Source: Luteimonas endophytica (GTDB lineage: Bacteria > Pseudomonadota > Gammaproteobacteria > Xanthomonadales > Xanthomonadaceae). Taken from it: DNA of 64,000 nt. The translations under genes were made by a program, and so were the position numbers. Where the stretch lies: NCBI RefSeq assembly GCF_029887875.1, contig NZ_JARXRM010000012.1, positions 64,412-128,411 of the forward strand, in the 5' to 3' direction. Within the stretch, counting starts at the first letter, position 1. Each line of letters opens with the position of its first letter. Below are positions 17,787 through 25,577 of the stretch, one piece after another. The notes below the pieces were generated by a model. The model made no database searches and was not told the origin of the DNA. It was given only the letters and a program-made list of their open reading frames with translations.

Positions 17787-18094
17787 GCGGGCGCGGCGCC
17801 GGTGCGTGGCTGCTGTGTCTGGCGCTGCTGGGCCCTGCCCATGCGGGCGGGGCCGCGGCCCCGCCCGGGCGCGACAACGCCGCGCTGGTGCGCGCGGCGT
17901 TCGACGAGTGGCGCGCGGGCACCGGCAGCGTGTTCGACCTGCTGGCCGAGGATGTGGAGTGGACGGTGGCCGGCAGCAGGCCGGTGTCCGGCGTCTACCG
18001 CTCGAAGCGGGACTTCATGGCCGGCCAGGAAGCGGGCCGGGTCGCGCGCGTTGGCCCCAGCGGTCGTCGGCGGACGGGGCGCTGCGCGCGTTAG
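17783..18094 (+). pseudogene. Truncated secreted SnoaL/NTF2-like protein
   Basis: 103 codons from a GTG that overlaps the SDR stop (GTGA). A signal peptide (AWLLCLALLGPAHA) is followed by NAALVRAAFDEWRAGTGSVFDLLAEDVEWTVAGSRPVSGVYRSKRDFM, the first half of a SnoaL-like polyketide-cyclase fold. After residue 80 the sequence becomes Arg/Gly-rich and unrelated, and the ORF ends by running into the opposite gene. The domain normally needs another 50-60 residues, so this is broken. Confidence 0.65.
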
Positions 18095-18858
18095 CGCCCC
18101 GCGGCGGCGAGGATCAGCCGCGCGACCTCCTGCGGGCGGGTCAGCAGCGACAGGTGCCCGCTCTCGAGCTCTACGACGTTCGCGCCCATCCGCTTCGCCA
18201 GGAAGCGCTGCAGATCCGGCGAGGTCGTGTTGTCCGCGGTCGAAACCGCATACCACGACGGCTTGCTGCGCCAGGCCGCGACGGTGGTCCGGCCGGCGAA
18301 GAGATCCGCCGCCACCGGTTGCTGCACCGCGAACAGGGCCTTCGCCTTCGCGGCCGGCAGGCCATCGGCGAAGTGGGCCAGGAACGCGTCCTCGCGCAGG
18401 GTCGAGAAGCCGTCCCGGGTCACGACGCCGGCGCGCACCGGCATGGTCGGGAAGCGCTTGGCGAGCTCCACGAAATCCTCGCCCGCGTCGGGCGCGCGCG
18501 CGGCGAGATACACCAGGCCGGTGACCCGTGGATCGCCCCCGACCTCGCTGACCACCGTGCCTGCGTAGGAATGGCCCACCAGGACCGTGGGCCCTTCCAG
18601 GGGGTCCAGCGCGCGCCGGGTGGCGGCGACGTCGTCGGACAGCGAAGTCAGCGGGTTCTGCACCGAGACCACGTTGAGCCCCGCGCCCTGGAGCAGGGGG
18701 ATCACCTCGTTCCAGCTCGATCCGTCCGCCCACGCACCATGGACGAGGACGACGTTGCGGGCTTGCGGCTGCGGCGATTCGGCGGCGCACGTGGTGCCGG
18801 AGGCGGCTGCCAGCAGCGCGATCAGCAGCGATGCGATGGATATGGAGAACTTGCGCAT
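18091..18858 (-). CDS. Secreted alpha/beta hydrolase
   Basis: 255 aa with signal peptide (SLLIALLAAASGTTCAA). VLVHGAWADGSSW forms the oxyanion side, VGHSYAGTV holds the nucleophile Ser at about 100, and ESGHLSLLTRP carries the catalytic His. This is the AB hydrolase/EstC-like family frequent in xanthomonads. SD AGGAG 7 nt before ATG. Confidence 0.9.
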   Translation of the reverse strand: MRKFSISIASLLIALLAAASGTTCAAESPQPQARNVVLVHGAWADGSSWNEVIPLLQGAGLNVVSVQNPLTSLSDDVAATRRALDPLEGPTVLVGHSYAGTVVSEVGGDPRVTGLVYLAARAPDAGEDFVELAKRFPTMPVRAGVVTRDGFSTLREDAFLAHFADGLPAAKAKALFAVQQPVAADLFAGRTTVAAWRSKPSWYAVSTADNTTSPDLQRFLAKRMGANVVELESGHLSLLTRPQEVARLILAAAGR

Positions 18859-18975
18859 GGAGGGGCTCCTGGAAGGAAGCGGGATCGCTTCGGTGTAGGT
18901 ATTCGCCCGCGATGGGCAGGTGTTACATTCCAGGCCATCGCGGCCTGCCGGACGCCGGCCTCTTCTGGTTCGGGA

Positions 18976-19545
18976 ATGCGCATGGCAATGCAGGAACAGG
19001 CCTGGGCCGACGCCTTGCGCCGCGAGCGGGCGGGCGACGCCTCGCGCTACGCCTGGTTCCTGAAGGAGTATTCCGCGGTGCTGCGCCGCGTGGTCAGGGG
19101 CAGGCTGGCCAGCGCCGGCCTCGACCCGCAGGAGGCGGAGGACATCGTGCAGGAAGTGCTGCTGGCCATCCACCAGCGACGCGACCAGTGGGACTGCAAC
19201 CGCCCCCTGCTGCCGTGGTTGGGGGCGATCTCCCGCTACAAGACCATCGATGCGCTACGGCGCCGTCGGTCGGAACGGCGCATGCGGATCGACCTTTCCG
19301 ATCGCGAATGGGCCAGCCTGTTCGCGGCGGAAGGCGAGCCTGCGGTCGACTCGGGCGCCAGGGTCGAGCACATGGTGTCCACGCTGCCGAGGGTCGAACA
19401 GTCGGTGGTCCGGAAGGTGGGCATGGAAGGCTTGTCGCCGAGGCAGGCGGCCGAGGCCACCGGGATGAAGGAAGGCACGGTGCGGGTCGCGTTCCATCGC
19501 GGGCTGGCGCGGTTGCTGAAGCTGGCGCAAGGCGGAGGGGCCTAG
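18976..19545 (+). CDS. ECF RNA polymerase sigma factor (SigF-type)
   Basis: 189 aa. Sigma-2 region: LDPQEAEDIVQEVLLAIHQRRDQWD and PLLPWLGAISRYKTIDALRRR. Sigma-4 region: LSPRQAAEATGMKEGTVRVAFHRGLARL. The stop is one base from the start of an NrsF-type gene, the standard sigma/anti-sigma pair. Start could also be the ATG at 18982. Confidence 0.92.
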   Translation: MRMAMQEQAWADALRRERAGDASRYAWFLKEYSAVLRRVVRGRLASAGLDPQEAEDIVQEVLLAIHQRRDQWDCNRPLLPWLGAISRYKTIDALRRRRSERRMRIDLSDREWASLFAAEGEPAVDSGARVEHMVSTLPRVEQSVVRKVGMEGLSPRQAAEATGMKEGTVRVAFHRGLARLLKLAQGGGA

Positions 19546-19546
19546 G

Positions 19547-20197
19547 ATGGAACACGATCACCAGCTGCAGACGGATGCGTTGATCCGGCGCCTGGCCGGG
19601 GATGCAGGCGCCCTGCCGCGCAGGCATCGCGCGCTGTTGCCGCGCCTGCTGGGCGCGGCCGGCGGCTCGGTGGCCCTGGCGGCGCTGGTGGTCGCGGTGG
19701 CGTTCGGCGTTCGCGGCGATCTTGCCGCGCACGTGTCGTCGCCGATGTATCTCTACAAGGCCGTGGCCATGGCCTGCGTGGTCGTGGCGGGGCTCGTTCT
19801 GGTCCGCGCGGCGGGCACGCCCGGCGCCTCCACGCGCCTGGCCGCGGCGTTGGCGCCTGCCGTGCTGATCCTGTTCGCGGGGATCGTGCTGCTCGACGAC
19901 CGGGTGCCAGTGGCGGGGGCGAGCCCGGTGTCCGTTTCGGTCTGCCTGCTGGCCATCGTGCTGGCGGCAACGCCGGGGCTGGCGCTGCTGCTGCTTGCCC
20001 TGCGCCGCGCCACGCCCACCCGCCCGGCGTTCGCCGGCGGCATGGCCGGCCTGCTCGCCGGATCGATCGGCGCGCTCGCGTACACGCTGTCGTGCGTGAA
20101 CGACGGCGCCGTGTTCGTCACGGTCTGGTACTCGCTGGCGATCGTGGCGACGTCCGCGATCGGGGCGCTGGTCGGGCGGCGCATGCTCGCCTGGTGA
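19547..20197 (+). CDS. NrsF family (DUF1109) anti-sigma factor
   Basis: 216 aa, six transmembrane helices after a short cytoplasmic N-terminus (DALIRRLAGDAGALPRRHR). The Cys in YTLSC at the end of the periplasmic loop and a second one earlier fit the redox/metal-sensing NrsF type that holds SigF-like ECF factors at the membrane. Translationally linked to the sigma gene. Confidence 0.88.
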   Translation: MEHDHQLQTDALIRRLAGDAGALPRRHRALLPRLLGAAGGSVALAALVVAVAFGVRGDLAAHVSSPMYLYKAVAMACVVVAGLVLVRAAGTPGASTRLAAALAPAVLILFAGIVLLDDRVPVAGASPVSVSVCLLAIVLAATPGLALLLLALRRATPTRPAFAGGMAGLLAGSIGALAYTLSCVNDGAVFVTVWYSLAIVATSAIGALVGRRMLAW

Positions 20198-20585
20198 GGT
20201 CGCCGCGCCGCGGCCGCGGCGATTCGCCGGCCTTGCACGGGCTTTCGCACGGCTGCCGCCGCAGACCCCGGGCGTCGACGCTGCGAACGAACCGGTCCGT
20301 GCATTCGATCGATGCGCCGTGCGAAGTTCTCGCGCAGGTGCGGGCCTCTTCCGGCGCGCCCATTGAAACGGTCTCGAGGCCGGCCTTGCGCCGCGGGCAT
20401 CGCTTAAACCCGAATTAATCGCCGGCGCCGAGCATGCACTCCCAACGCCACGGCCGCTCCCATCGGCCGCCGCACCCAGGAGCGCACTTCGATGACCCCA
20501 CGCACCGATCCGGCGATGGCGCCGCGGCCCTCCCGTGCCGCGGGTCCCGCGCCGGGTGCCGTTCCTCGCGGGGCGTCGCGCTGAC
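20198..20585. other. Intergenic region, no gene seen
   Basis: About 390 bp between the anti-sigma gene and the transporter gene. No convincing ORF or hairpin with T-tract; presumably carries the promoter of the transporter/porin pair. Confidence 0.45.
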
Positions 20586-21959
20586 ATGGGTGCGCTACCG
20601 CCACCGCGGGGCCGCTCCGGCCTGCTGCGGGCGCTGGCGAACATCCGCCGGGGCGAGCGGGCCGCGGTCGCCGTCGCCGCGCTGTTCTTCTTCTGCGTGC
20701 TGACCGCGCTGATGCTGCTGCGCCCGGTGCGCGACGCACTGGGCATGTCGCAGGGCATGGACCAGGTGCGGTGGCTGTTCGTCGGCACCGCGGTGGTCAC
20801 GCTGGCGGTGAATCCGGTGTTCGCCTGGCTGGCAGCGCGGCTGCGCCGGTTCCCGCTGCTGGGCGCGACGTACGGGTTCTTCGCGGTCGGGCTGGCGACG
20901 TTCTGGGCGCTGCTGCAGTTCGCCCCCGGCGCGGTCGGCGAGCGCAGCGGCCAGGTGTTCTACGTCTGGTTCAGCGTATTCAACCTGTTCGCGACGATGG
21001 TGTTCTGGGCGCTGCTGGCCGAGCGCTTCGACGCCGACCAGGGCAAGCGCCTGTTCGCGCCGATCTCGGTCGGCGGCACCCTCGGCGCGATCTTCGGGCC
21101 GTGGCTGACCTCGCGCCTGGCCGAGGTCGTGGGCGCGCCCGCGCTGCTGCTGGTCGCCGGCGGGTTCCTGCTCGCGGCGCTGGCGCTGGGGTGGTGGCTG
21201 TTGCGGCTGTTGCCGGATCGTGCCGCGTCGCCGGCGGCCGAACGCGACGCCCCGGTGGGCGGCAGCGCCTGGGCCGGGCTGCGCGCGCTGGTCCGCTCGC
21301 CCTACCTCGCCGGCATCGCCGGCTACGTGCTGCTGATGACGGTGATGGCGACCTTCATCTACTTCACCCGGCTGCAGATGGTCGCCGCGGTCGCCGACGA
21401 CACCGATGCGCGCGCGGCGGTGCTCGGCAACATCGACATGTGGACCCAGATCGCCGTGCTGGCGCTGCAGGTCACGCTGACCGGCCGGATCATCCAGCGC
21501 TTCGGCCTCGGGGTCGCGCTGGCGGTGCTGCCGGTGGCGACCGCGGTCGGCTTCGCCGGGCTCGCGGCCTACGGCTCGTTCGTGGTGCTGGTGCTGCTGG
21601 AGGCCGGCAACCGCGCGGTGCAGCGCGGCATCACCCGGCCGGCGCGCGAGGCGCTGTTCACCGTGCTCGGCCGCGAGGACACCTACAAGGCCAAGGCCGC
21701 CGTCGACACCTTCGTCTACCGCGGCGGCGACGTGCTCGGCGCGCAGGTCGAGGGCGCGCTCGGCCGCCTCGGGTTCGCGCTCGGCGGGCTGGTGGGCGTG
21801 GTGGTGCCGCTCGCCTTCGCCTGGGCTGCGCTCGGTCTCTGGCTCGGGCGCGCGCATGCGCAGCGCGCGGCGCCATCGACCCCCGGTTCGCTTCCCCCGC
21901 CCGCCGCGCCCGCTCGCCGCGCCCGCGGTGTCGCGACCCCCTCACTGGATTCCCCATGA
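20586..21959 (+). CDS. MFS-type transporter, NTP/NDP exchange (Npt1/Tlc-like) family
   Basis: 457 aa, about 12 transmembrane helices. FFFCVLTALMLLRPVRDALG at the first helix and FNLFATMVFWALLAERFDADQGKRLFAPISVGGTLGAIFGP are typical of the bacterial ATP/ADP-carrier-like MFS family found in many free-living proteobacteria. The substrate in those is not established. It overlaps the next gene by 4 bp (ATGA). Confidence 0.82.
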   Translation: MGALPPPRGRSGLLRALANIRRGERAAVAVAALFFFCVLTALMLLRPVRDALGMSQGMDQVRWLFVGTAVVTLAVNPVFAWLAARLRRFPLLGATYGFFAVGLATFWALLQFAPGAVGERSGQVFYVWFSVFNLFATMVFWALLAERFDADQGKRLFAPISVGGTLGAIFGPWLTSRLAEVVGAPALLLVAGGFLLAALALGWWLLRLLPDRAASPAAERDAPVGGSAWAGLRALVRSPYLAGIAGYVLLMTVMATFIYFTRLQMVAAVADDTDARAAVLGNIDMWTQIAVLALQVTLTGRIIQRFGLGVALAVLPVATAVGFAGLAAYGSFVVLVLLEAGNRAVQRGITRPAREALFTVLGREDTYKAKAAVDTFVYRGGDVLGAQVEGALGRLGFALGGLVGVVVPLAFAWAALGLWLGRAHAQRAAPSTPGSLPPPAAPARRARGVATPSLDSP

Positions 21960-22768
21960 CCACGATCCGACACGCAATCGCCGGCAGCGCCGGCCTCGTC
22001 CTCCTCGCCCTGTCCGCGGCCGCCGGCGCGCAATCCGCGCCGCGCGTCGCCGATCCTTCCACGCGCGGCGAGTGGACCCTCGGCGTCGGCGCCGTCGCCA
22101 TCGACAGCCCGTATGCCGGCGAGGGCTCGCGGCTGCGGCCGGTACCGCTGCTCGGCTTCGAGGGCGAACGCGCCTTCGTGCGCGGCACCGCGGCCGGCGT
22201 GCACCTGCTGCAGTCGCAAGGCTTCACGCTGGACGCGATCGCCTCGGTGCGCCTGGACGGCGTCGATATCGACGACCTCGGCCGCGACGAACTGCTCGCC
22301 AACGGCGTCGACGCCGCGCTGCTCGAGGACCGCGACGACGGCCTCGACGCCGGATTCCGCGCCAGCTACGGCGGTGGCTGGGGCACGCTGGCGCTGGAGG
22401 CGGTGCACGACGTCACCGACGCCAGCGACGGCTACGAACTCGCGCTCGACTACCGCCACACCTGGCTGCTAGGCCGCTCCACGCTGACCGCGAACCTGGG
22501 CAGCAGCCTGCTGTCGGACGATCTCGCCGGCTACTACTACGGCACCCTCGAAGCGGAGGTCGCGCGCGGTGTCCCCGCGTATGCGCCGGGTTCGGCGCTC
22601 GTGCACCGCATCGGCATGACCTGGATGCATCCGCTAGACGAGGCCTGGCACCTGGTCGCCTCGGCCGAGGCCAGCCGCCTGCCCGACGAACTCCGGGACA
22701 GCCCGCTGCTCGAGCCGGACAGCGACCGCAGCGGCCGGCTCTTCCTCGGCTTCAGCCGGCGCTTCTGA
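21956..22768 (+). CDS. MipA/OmpV family outer-membrane protein
   Basis: 270 aa with signal peptide (LVLLALSAAAGAQS). Beta-barrel style with alternating residues, the opening EWTLGVGAVAIDSPYAGEGSRLRPVPLLGFEGERAFVRG and the terminal aromatic RRF. MipA/OmpV proteins are scaffolds or small porins of the outer membrane. Coupled to the upstream transporter. Confidence 0.88.
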   Translation: MTTIRHAIAGSAGLVLLALSAAAGAQSAPRVADPSTRGEWTLGVGAVAIDSPYAGEGSRLRPVPLLGFEGERAFVRGTAAGVHLLQSQGFTLDAIASVRLDGVDIDDLGRDELLANGVDAALLEDRDDGLDAGFRASYGGGWGTLALEAVHDVTDASDGYELALDYRHTWLLGRSTLTANLGSSLLSDDLAGYYYGTLEAEVARGVPAYAPGSALVHRIGMTWMHPLDEAWHLVASAEASRLPDELRDSPLLEPDSDRSGRLFLGFSRRF

Positions 22769-22907
22769 CATGGCCACCGCAACCGCGCACGCGCGCGAGC
22801 CGAGCTTTCGCAACGGCGAGACGGCGACCGCCGTTCCTCCGCCTCCACCTCGACCCCTGACGCGGCCCGCCGCGCCCCCGCCTGCCCCCTTCCCCGAGGA
22901 GATCGAC

Positions 22908-24026
22908 ATGCACGCCCAGACCTTCACCGCACCCTCAATTGCGCGCCGCGCGCCCGCACTCTCCACCGCCCACCAGCGCCTCGCCACGCGGCATCCGCGC
23001 AACGCCGGCGCCGCCTGGCGCCAGCGCCTGGCCGCGGTCTGCCTGGTGGCCGTGGCCGCCTTCGCCAGCAACGGCGCGCGGGCGCAGGCCGCACCCAAGC
23101 CGGACTGGTCGCTGGCCGACATGCCGTCGCAGGCGGGCCGCATCTTCGTCGTCACCGGCGGCACCAGCGGCATGGGCTTCGAGGACGCCAAGGCGCTCGC
23201 CGCCGCCGGGGCGCGCGTGGTCATCGTCGCGCGCAACCCGGAGCGCGGCGCCGCAACCATCGCCACGATCCGCGCCGCCGACCCCGATGCGCAGGTGCAG
23301 TTCGAGCCCGTCGACCTGGCCGACCTGGCCACGGTGCGCGCCCTGGCCGCACGCCTGCGCGCAACGCTGCCGCGCATCGACGGCCTGATCAACAACGCCG
23401 CGATCATGGCGCCGCCGCAGCGCGGCACCTCGCCCGACGGCCTGGAAGCGCAGTTCGCGACCAACTACGCCGGCCACTTCGTGCTGACCGCCGAGCTGCT
23501 GCCGCTGCTGCGCAGGAGCGAGGCGCCGCGCGTGGTCACGCTGTCCAGCATCGCCGCCGCCCGCGGCCGGATCGACTTCGACGACCTGCAGTCCGAGCGC
23601 AGCTACGAGCCGATGGCGACCTATGCGCAGTCCAAGCTGGCCTGCCTGATGTTCGCGCGCGAACTGCAGCGGCGCAGCGACGCCGCCGGCTGGGGCATCC
23701 GCAGCCTGGCCGCGCACCCGGGCGTGGCGGTGACCGAACTGGTCGCGCGCGGGCCGGGCCTCGACAGCGAACAGGGCCGGCAGTGGGCCGCGCGCCGCGA
23801 ACACCTGCAGACCGCCGCGCAGGGCGCGATCCCGACGCTGTTCGCCGCCACCGCGCCGGAAGCCGTCGGCGGCACGTACTACGGCCCCACCGGCCCGCAG
23901 GAAGTCAGCGGCCCGCTCGGCCTGGCCACCGTGCCGCCGGCCGCGCAGGACGCCGAGGTCGCGGCGCGCCTGTGGGCGGTCACCGAGCAGCTGACCGGCA
24001 CCCGCTTCCCCGCGGCCGCGCGCTGA
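22908..24026 (+). CDS. SDR family oxidoreductase with N-terminal export-like extension
   Basis: 372 aa. Residues 1-70 carry an Arg/Ala-rich stretch and a hydrophobic segment (LAAVCLVAVAAFASNGARAQA) that looks like a signal peptide with a long n-region. The SDR core starts at IFVVTGGTSGMG. It has NNAA, the Ser of TLSSIAA and YAQSK, as in retinol-dehydrogenase/protochlorophyllide-reductase-like SDRs. SD GAGGAG before the ATG. An exported SDR is unusual, since it would need exported cofactor or a folded (Tat) route. Confidence 0.85.
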   Translation: MHAQTFTAPSIARRAPALSTAHQRLATRHPRNAGAAWRQRLAAVCLVAVAAFASNGARAQAAPKPDWSLADMPSQAGRIFVVTGGTSGMGFEDAKALAAAGARVVIVARNPERGAATIATIRAADPDAQVQFEPVDLADLATVRALAARLRATLPRIDGLINNAAIMAPPQRGTSPDGLEAQFATNYAGHFVLTAELLPLLRRSEAPRVVTLSSIAAARGRIDFDDLQSERSYEPMATYAQSKLACLMFARELQRRSDAAGWGIRSLAAHPGVAVTELVARGPGLDSEQGRQWAARREHLQTAAQGAIPTLFAATAPEAVGGTYYGPTGPQEVSGPLGLATVPPAAQDAEVAARLWAVTEQLTGTRFPAAAR

Positions 24027-24127
24027 CGGCCGGGCTCCTTCCCCTCGCTGAAGCATCGCCATGGACCGCTGGAGCGGAGCGGCGCGCCGGGTGCCGCTCC
24101 CTCCCCGGCTTGCGGGAGGAAAGCGCG

Positions 24128-24508
24128 TCAGGCGGCCCTGGCCTTCGCCCTGTTCCGCAGCGACAGGCAGTAGCCGAAGGTGACCGCGATCCCGACGATG
24201 ATCGCGCCGGAGCCGACCACTTTCGCCACCGGGATCGGGGCGAACGCCCAGAGGCCGGCATAGATCAAGCCGCTCAGCACCATCGACCAGCCGCCCACCC
24301 GCTTGACCTGGCGGACCGCGGCGCTCGGCGCCACCGCCTTGGGCATGCGGTTGCCGATCCAGGCGATCATCAGCCCGTTCATGCCGATCACCACCCGGGT
24401 GGTGGTGTCGCCATCGATGTAGCCGAGCTTGCGCGCGGTGGTGGCGACGAGCGCCAGGGCGATGATGCCGACGCCCCAGGCGAGATAGCCGATCAGTTCC
24501 TTGTTCAT
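24128..24508 (-). CDS. Small membrane protein paired with an ArsR repressor
   Basis: 126 aa, four hydrophobic segments: YLAWGVGIIALALVATTARKLG, VVIGMNGLMIAWIGNRMP, GWSMVLSGLIYAGLWAFAPIP and VVGSGAIIVGIAVTFGYCLSL. It overlaps the upstream ArsR-type gene by 4 bp (ATGA), like sdpR-sdpI pairs, but the sequence itself is not a clear SdpI. Confidence 0.72.
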   Translation of the reverse strand: MNKELIGYLAWGVGIIALALVATTARKLGYIDGDTTTRVVIGMNGLMIAWIGNRMPKAVAPSAAVRQVKRVGGWSMVLSGLIYAGLWAFAPIPVAKVVGSGAIIVGIAVTFGYCLSLRNRAKARAA

Positions 24509-24807
24509 GGTGCGGTCTCCTGCTTGGCCCCGGGTTTCGGCGCCTCCGCGCCCAGCCCGACGGAATGGACGAAGCCCAGCAGCGCTTCCTCGAGCACCGA
24601 GAGCTTCAGGTGGTAGATGACGGACTTGCCGGCCTTCTCGGCATGCACCAGGTCGGCCTCTTTCAACACCGCGAAGTGCGCCGACATCGTCGGCTTGGAC
24701 ACGTCGAACCGGTCGCTCAGCTCGCCCGCGCTCATCGGCCCGTCGCGCAGCAGCTGCAGCACCCGGCGGCGGGTGGGATCGGAGAGGGCTTTGAACACCT
24801 GGCTCAT
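24505..24807 (-). CDS. ArsR family (SdpR-like) autorepressor
   Basis: 100 aa winged HTH: FKALSDPTRRRVLQLLRDGPMSAGELSDRFDVSKPTMSAHFAVLKEADLV followed by the wing HAEKAGKSVIYHLKLSVLEE. No metal-binding Cys pair is visible, which fits the SdpR subgroup. A perfect palindrome lies 4 bp upstream of the start, suggesting autorepression of this two-gene operon. Confidence 0.92.
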   Translation of the reverse strand: MSQVFKALSDPTRRRVLQLLRDGPMSAGELSDRFDVSKPTMSAHFAVLKEADLVHAEKAGKSVIYHLKLSVLEEALLGFVHSVGLGAEAPKPGAKQETAP

Positions 24808-24811
24808 GGTG

Positions 24812-24831
24812 CGATATTTAGCTAAATATCG
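24812..24831. promoter_or_regulatory. Perfect 20-bp palindrome, ArsR/SdpR operator
   Basis: CGATATTTAGCTAAATATCG, AT-rich in a GC-rich setting, 4 bp from the ArsR ATG. It fits a homodimeric winged-HTH operator overlapping the promoter. Confidence 0.8.
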
Positions 24832-24935
24832 AATTGTGTCAAGTGGCACGGCTCGCCGGGGCCCGGTGGTGGCCGTTTGCCGGCGCCACCCGCCTCCGCC
24901 AAGCCCTGCCGCCGGGGGGCCGAGCGCCGCGGCCG

Positions 24936-25313
24936 CTACTTCATGGAGTGCAGCCCGAACATGTTGCCTTCGGTGTCGATGGCCAGGACGATGAAACCGT
25001 ACTCGCCGATGGACATCTTCTCGCGCTCGATCCGGCCGCCGGCCGCTGCGACGCGCCCCGCCTCTTCGGCACAGTCCTCACAGATGAAGTACACCAGCGT
25101 GCTGTTGCCGCCGGAGGGCACGCCGCTCATCTTCGCCAGGGCACCGGACGCGCCCGGGCGCTCCATTCCCATCGGGAACGCCATCATCTCCAGGGATGCA
25201 TCCGGGTTGCCCAGCTTCTCGAGCTTCACGCCCAGTACCGTTTCGTAGAATTTCTGCGCGCGCGCCATGTCCTGGACGTAGATCTCGAACCAGCCGACCG
25301 GGTTCATTTCCAT
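24936..25313 (-). CDS. VOC family protein
   Basis: 125 aa. NPVGWFEIYVQDMARAQKFYETVLGVKLEKL is the first half of a bleomycin-resistance/glyoxalase-fold protein; GEYGFIVLAIDTEGNMFGLHSMK closes it. An ATG 15 bp upstream (25328) is also possible, and the family usually begins at the MNPVGW methionine two codons later. Substrate unknown. Confidence 0.88.
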   Translation of the reverse strand: MEMNPVGWFEIYVQDMARAQKFYETVLGVKLEKLGNPDASLEMMAFPMGMERPGASGALAKMSGVPSGGNSTLVYFICEDCAEEAGRVAAAGGRIEREKMSIGEYGFIVLAIDTEGNMFGLHSMK

Positions 25314-25455
25314 TGCGGATCGACTCATGTGGAAGGGTGATGTGGTTGGCCCGAGGGCGGGCCTCACTTGCAGACGAACCGCGAGGGCTCGAATCGACAT
25401 GCGCCGAACGGGAGAAGGCCGCCGAGGCGGCGCGCCGCTGGCCTCGACCTCCCAA

Positions 25456-25570
25456 CTATCGTTTCTATATCGTAATGAAACAATAGGGAGGATGCTTGCG
25501 AAAGAGAAGCGAATCGGTCGATTGACGGGCGCCACTAGGGCAGATATCGTCCGATAATCGTAAAGAAACA
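25456..25570. promoter_or_regulatory. Promoter/operator region of the HipA-like gene
   Basis: A dyad CTATCGTTTC (25456-25465) and GAAACAATAG (25477-25486) lies upstream. TCGTAATGAAACA (25470-25482) recurs as TCGTAAAGAAACA (25558-25570), 88 bp apart, and the second copy ends 7 bp before the start codon. Between them TTGACG (25522) and TATCGT (25545), with a 17-bp spacer, form a plausible sigma-70 promoter. The spaced repeats suggest cooperative autoregulation by the N-terminal HTH of the encoded protein. Confidence 0.5.
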
Positions 25571-25577
25571 GCTGCCC

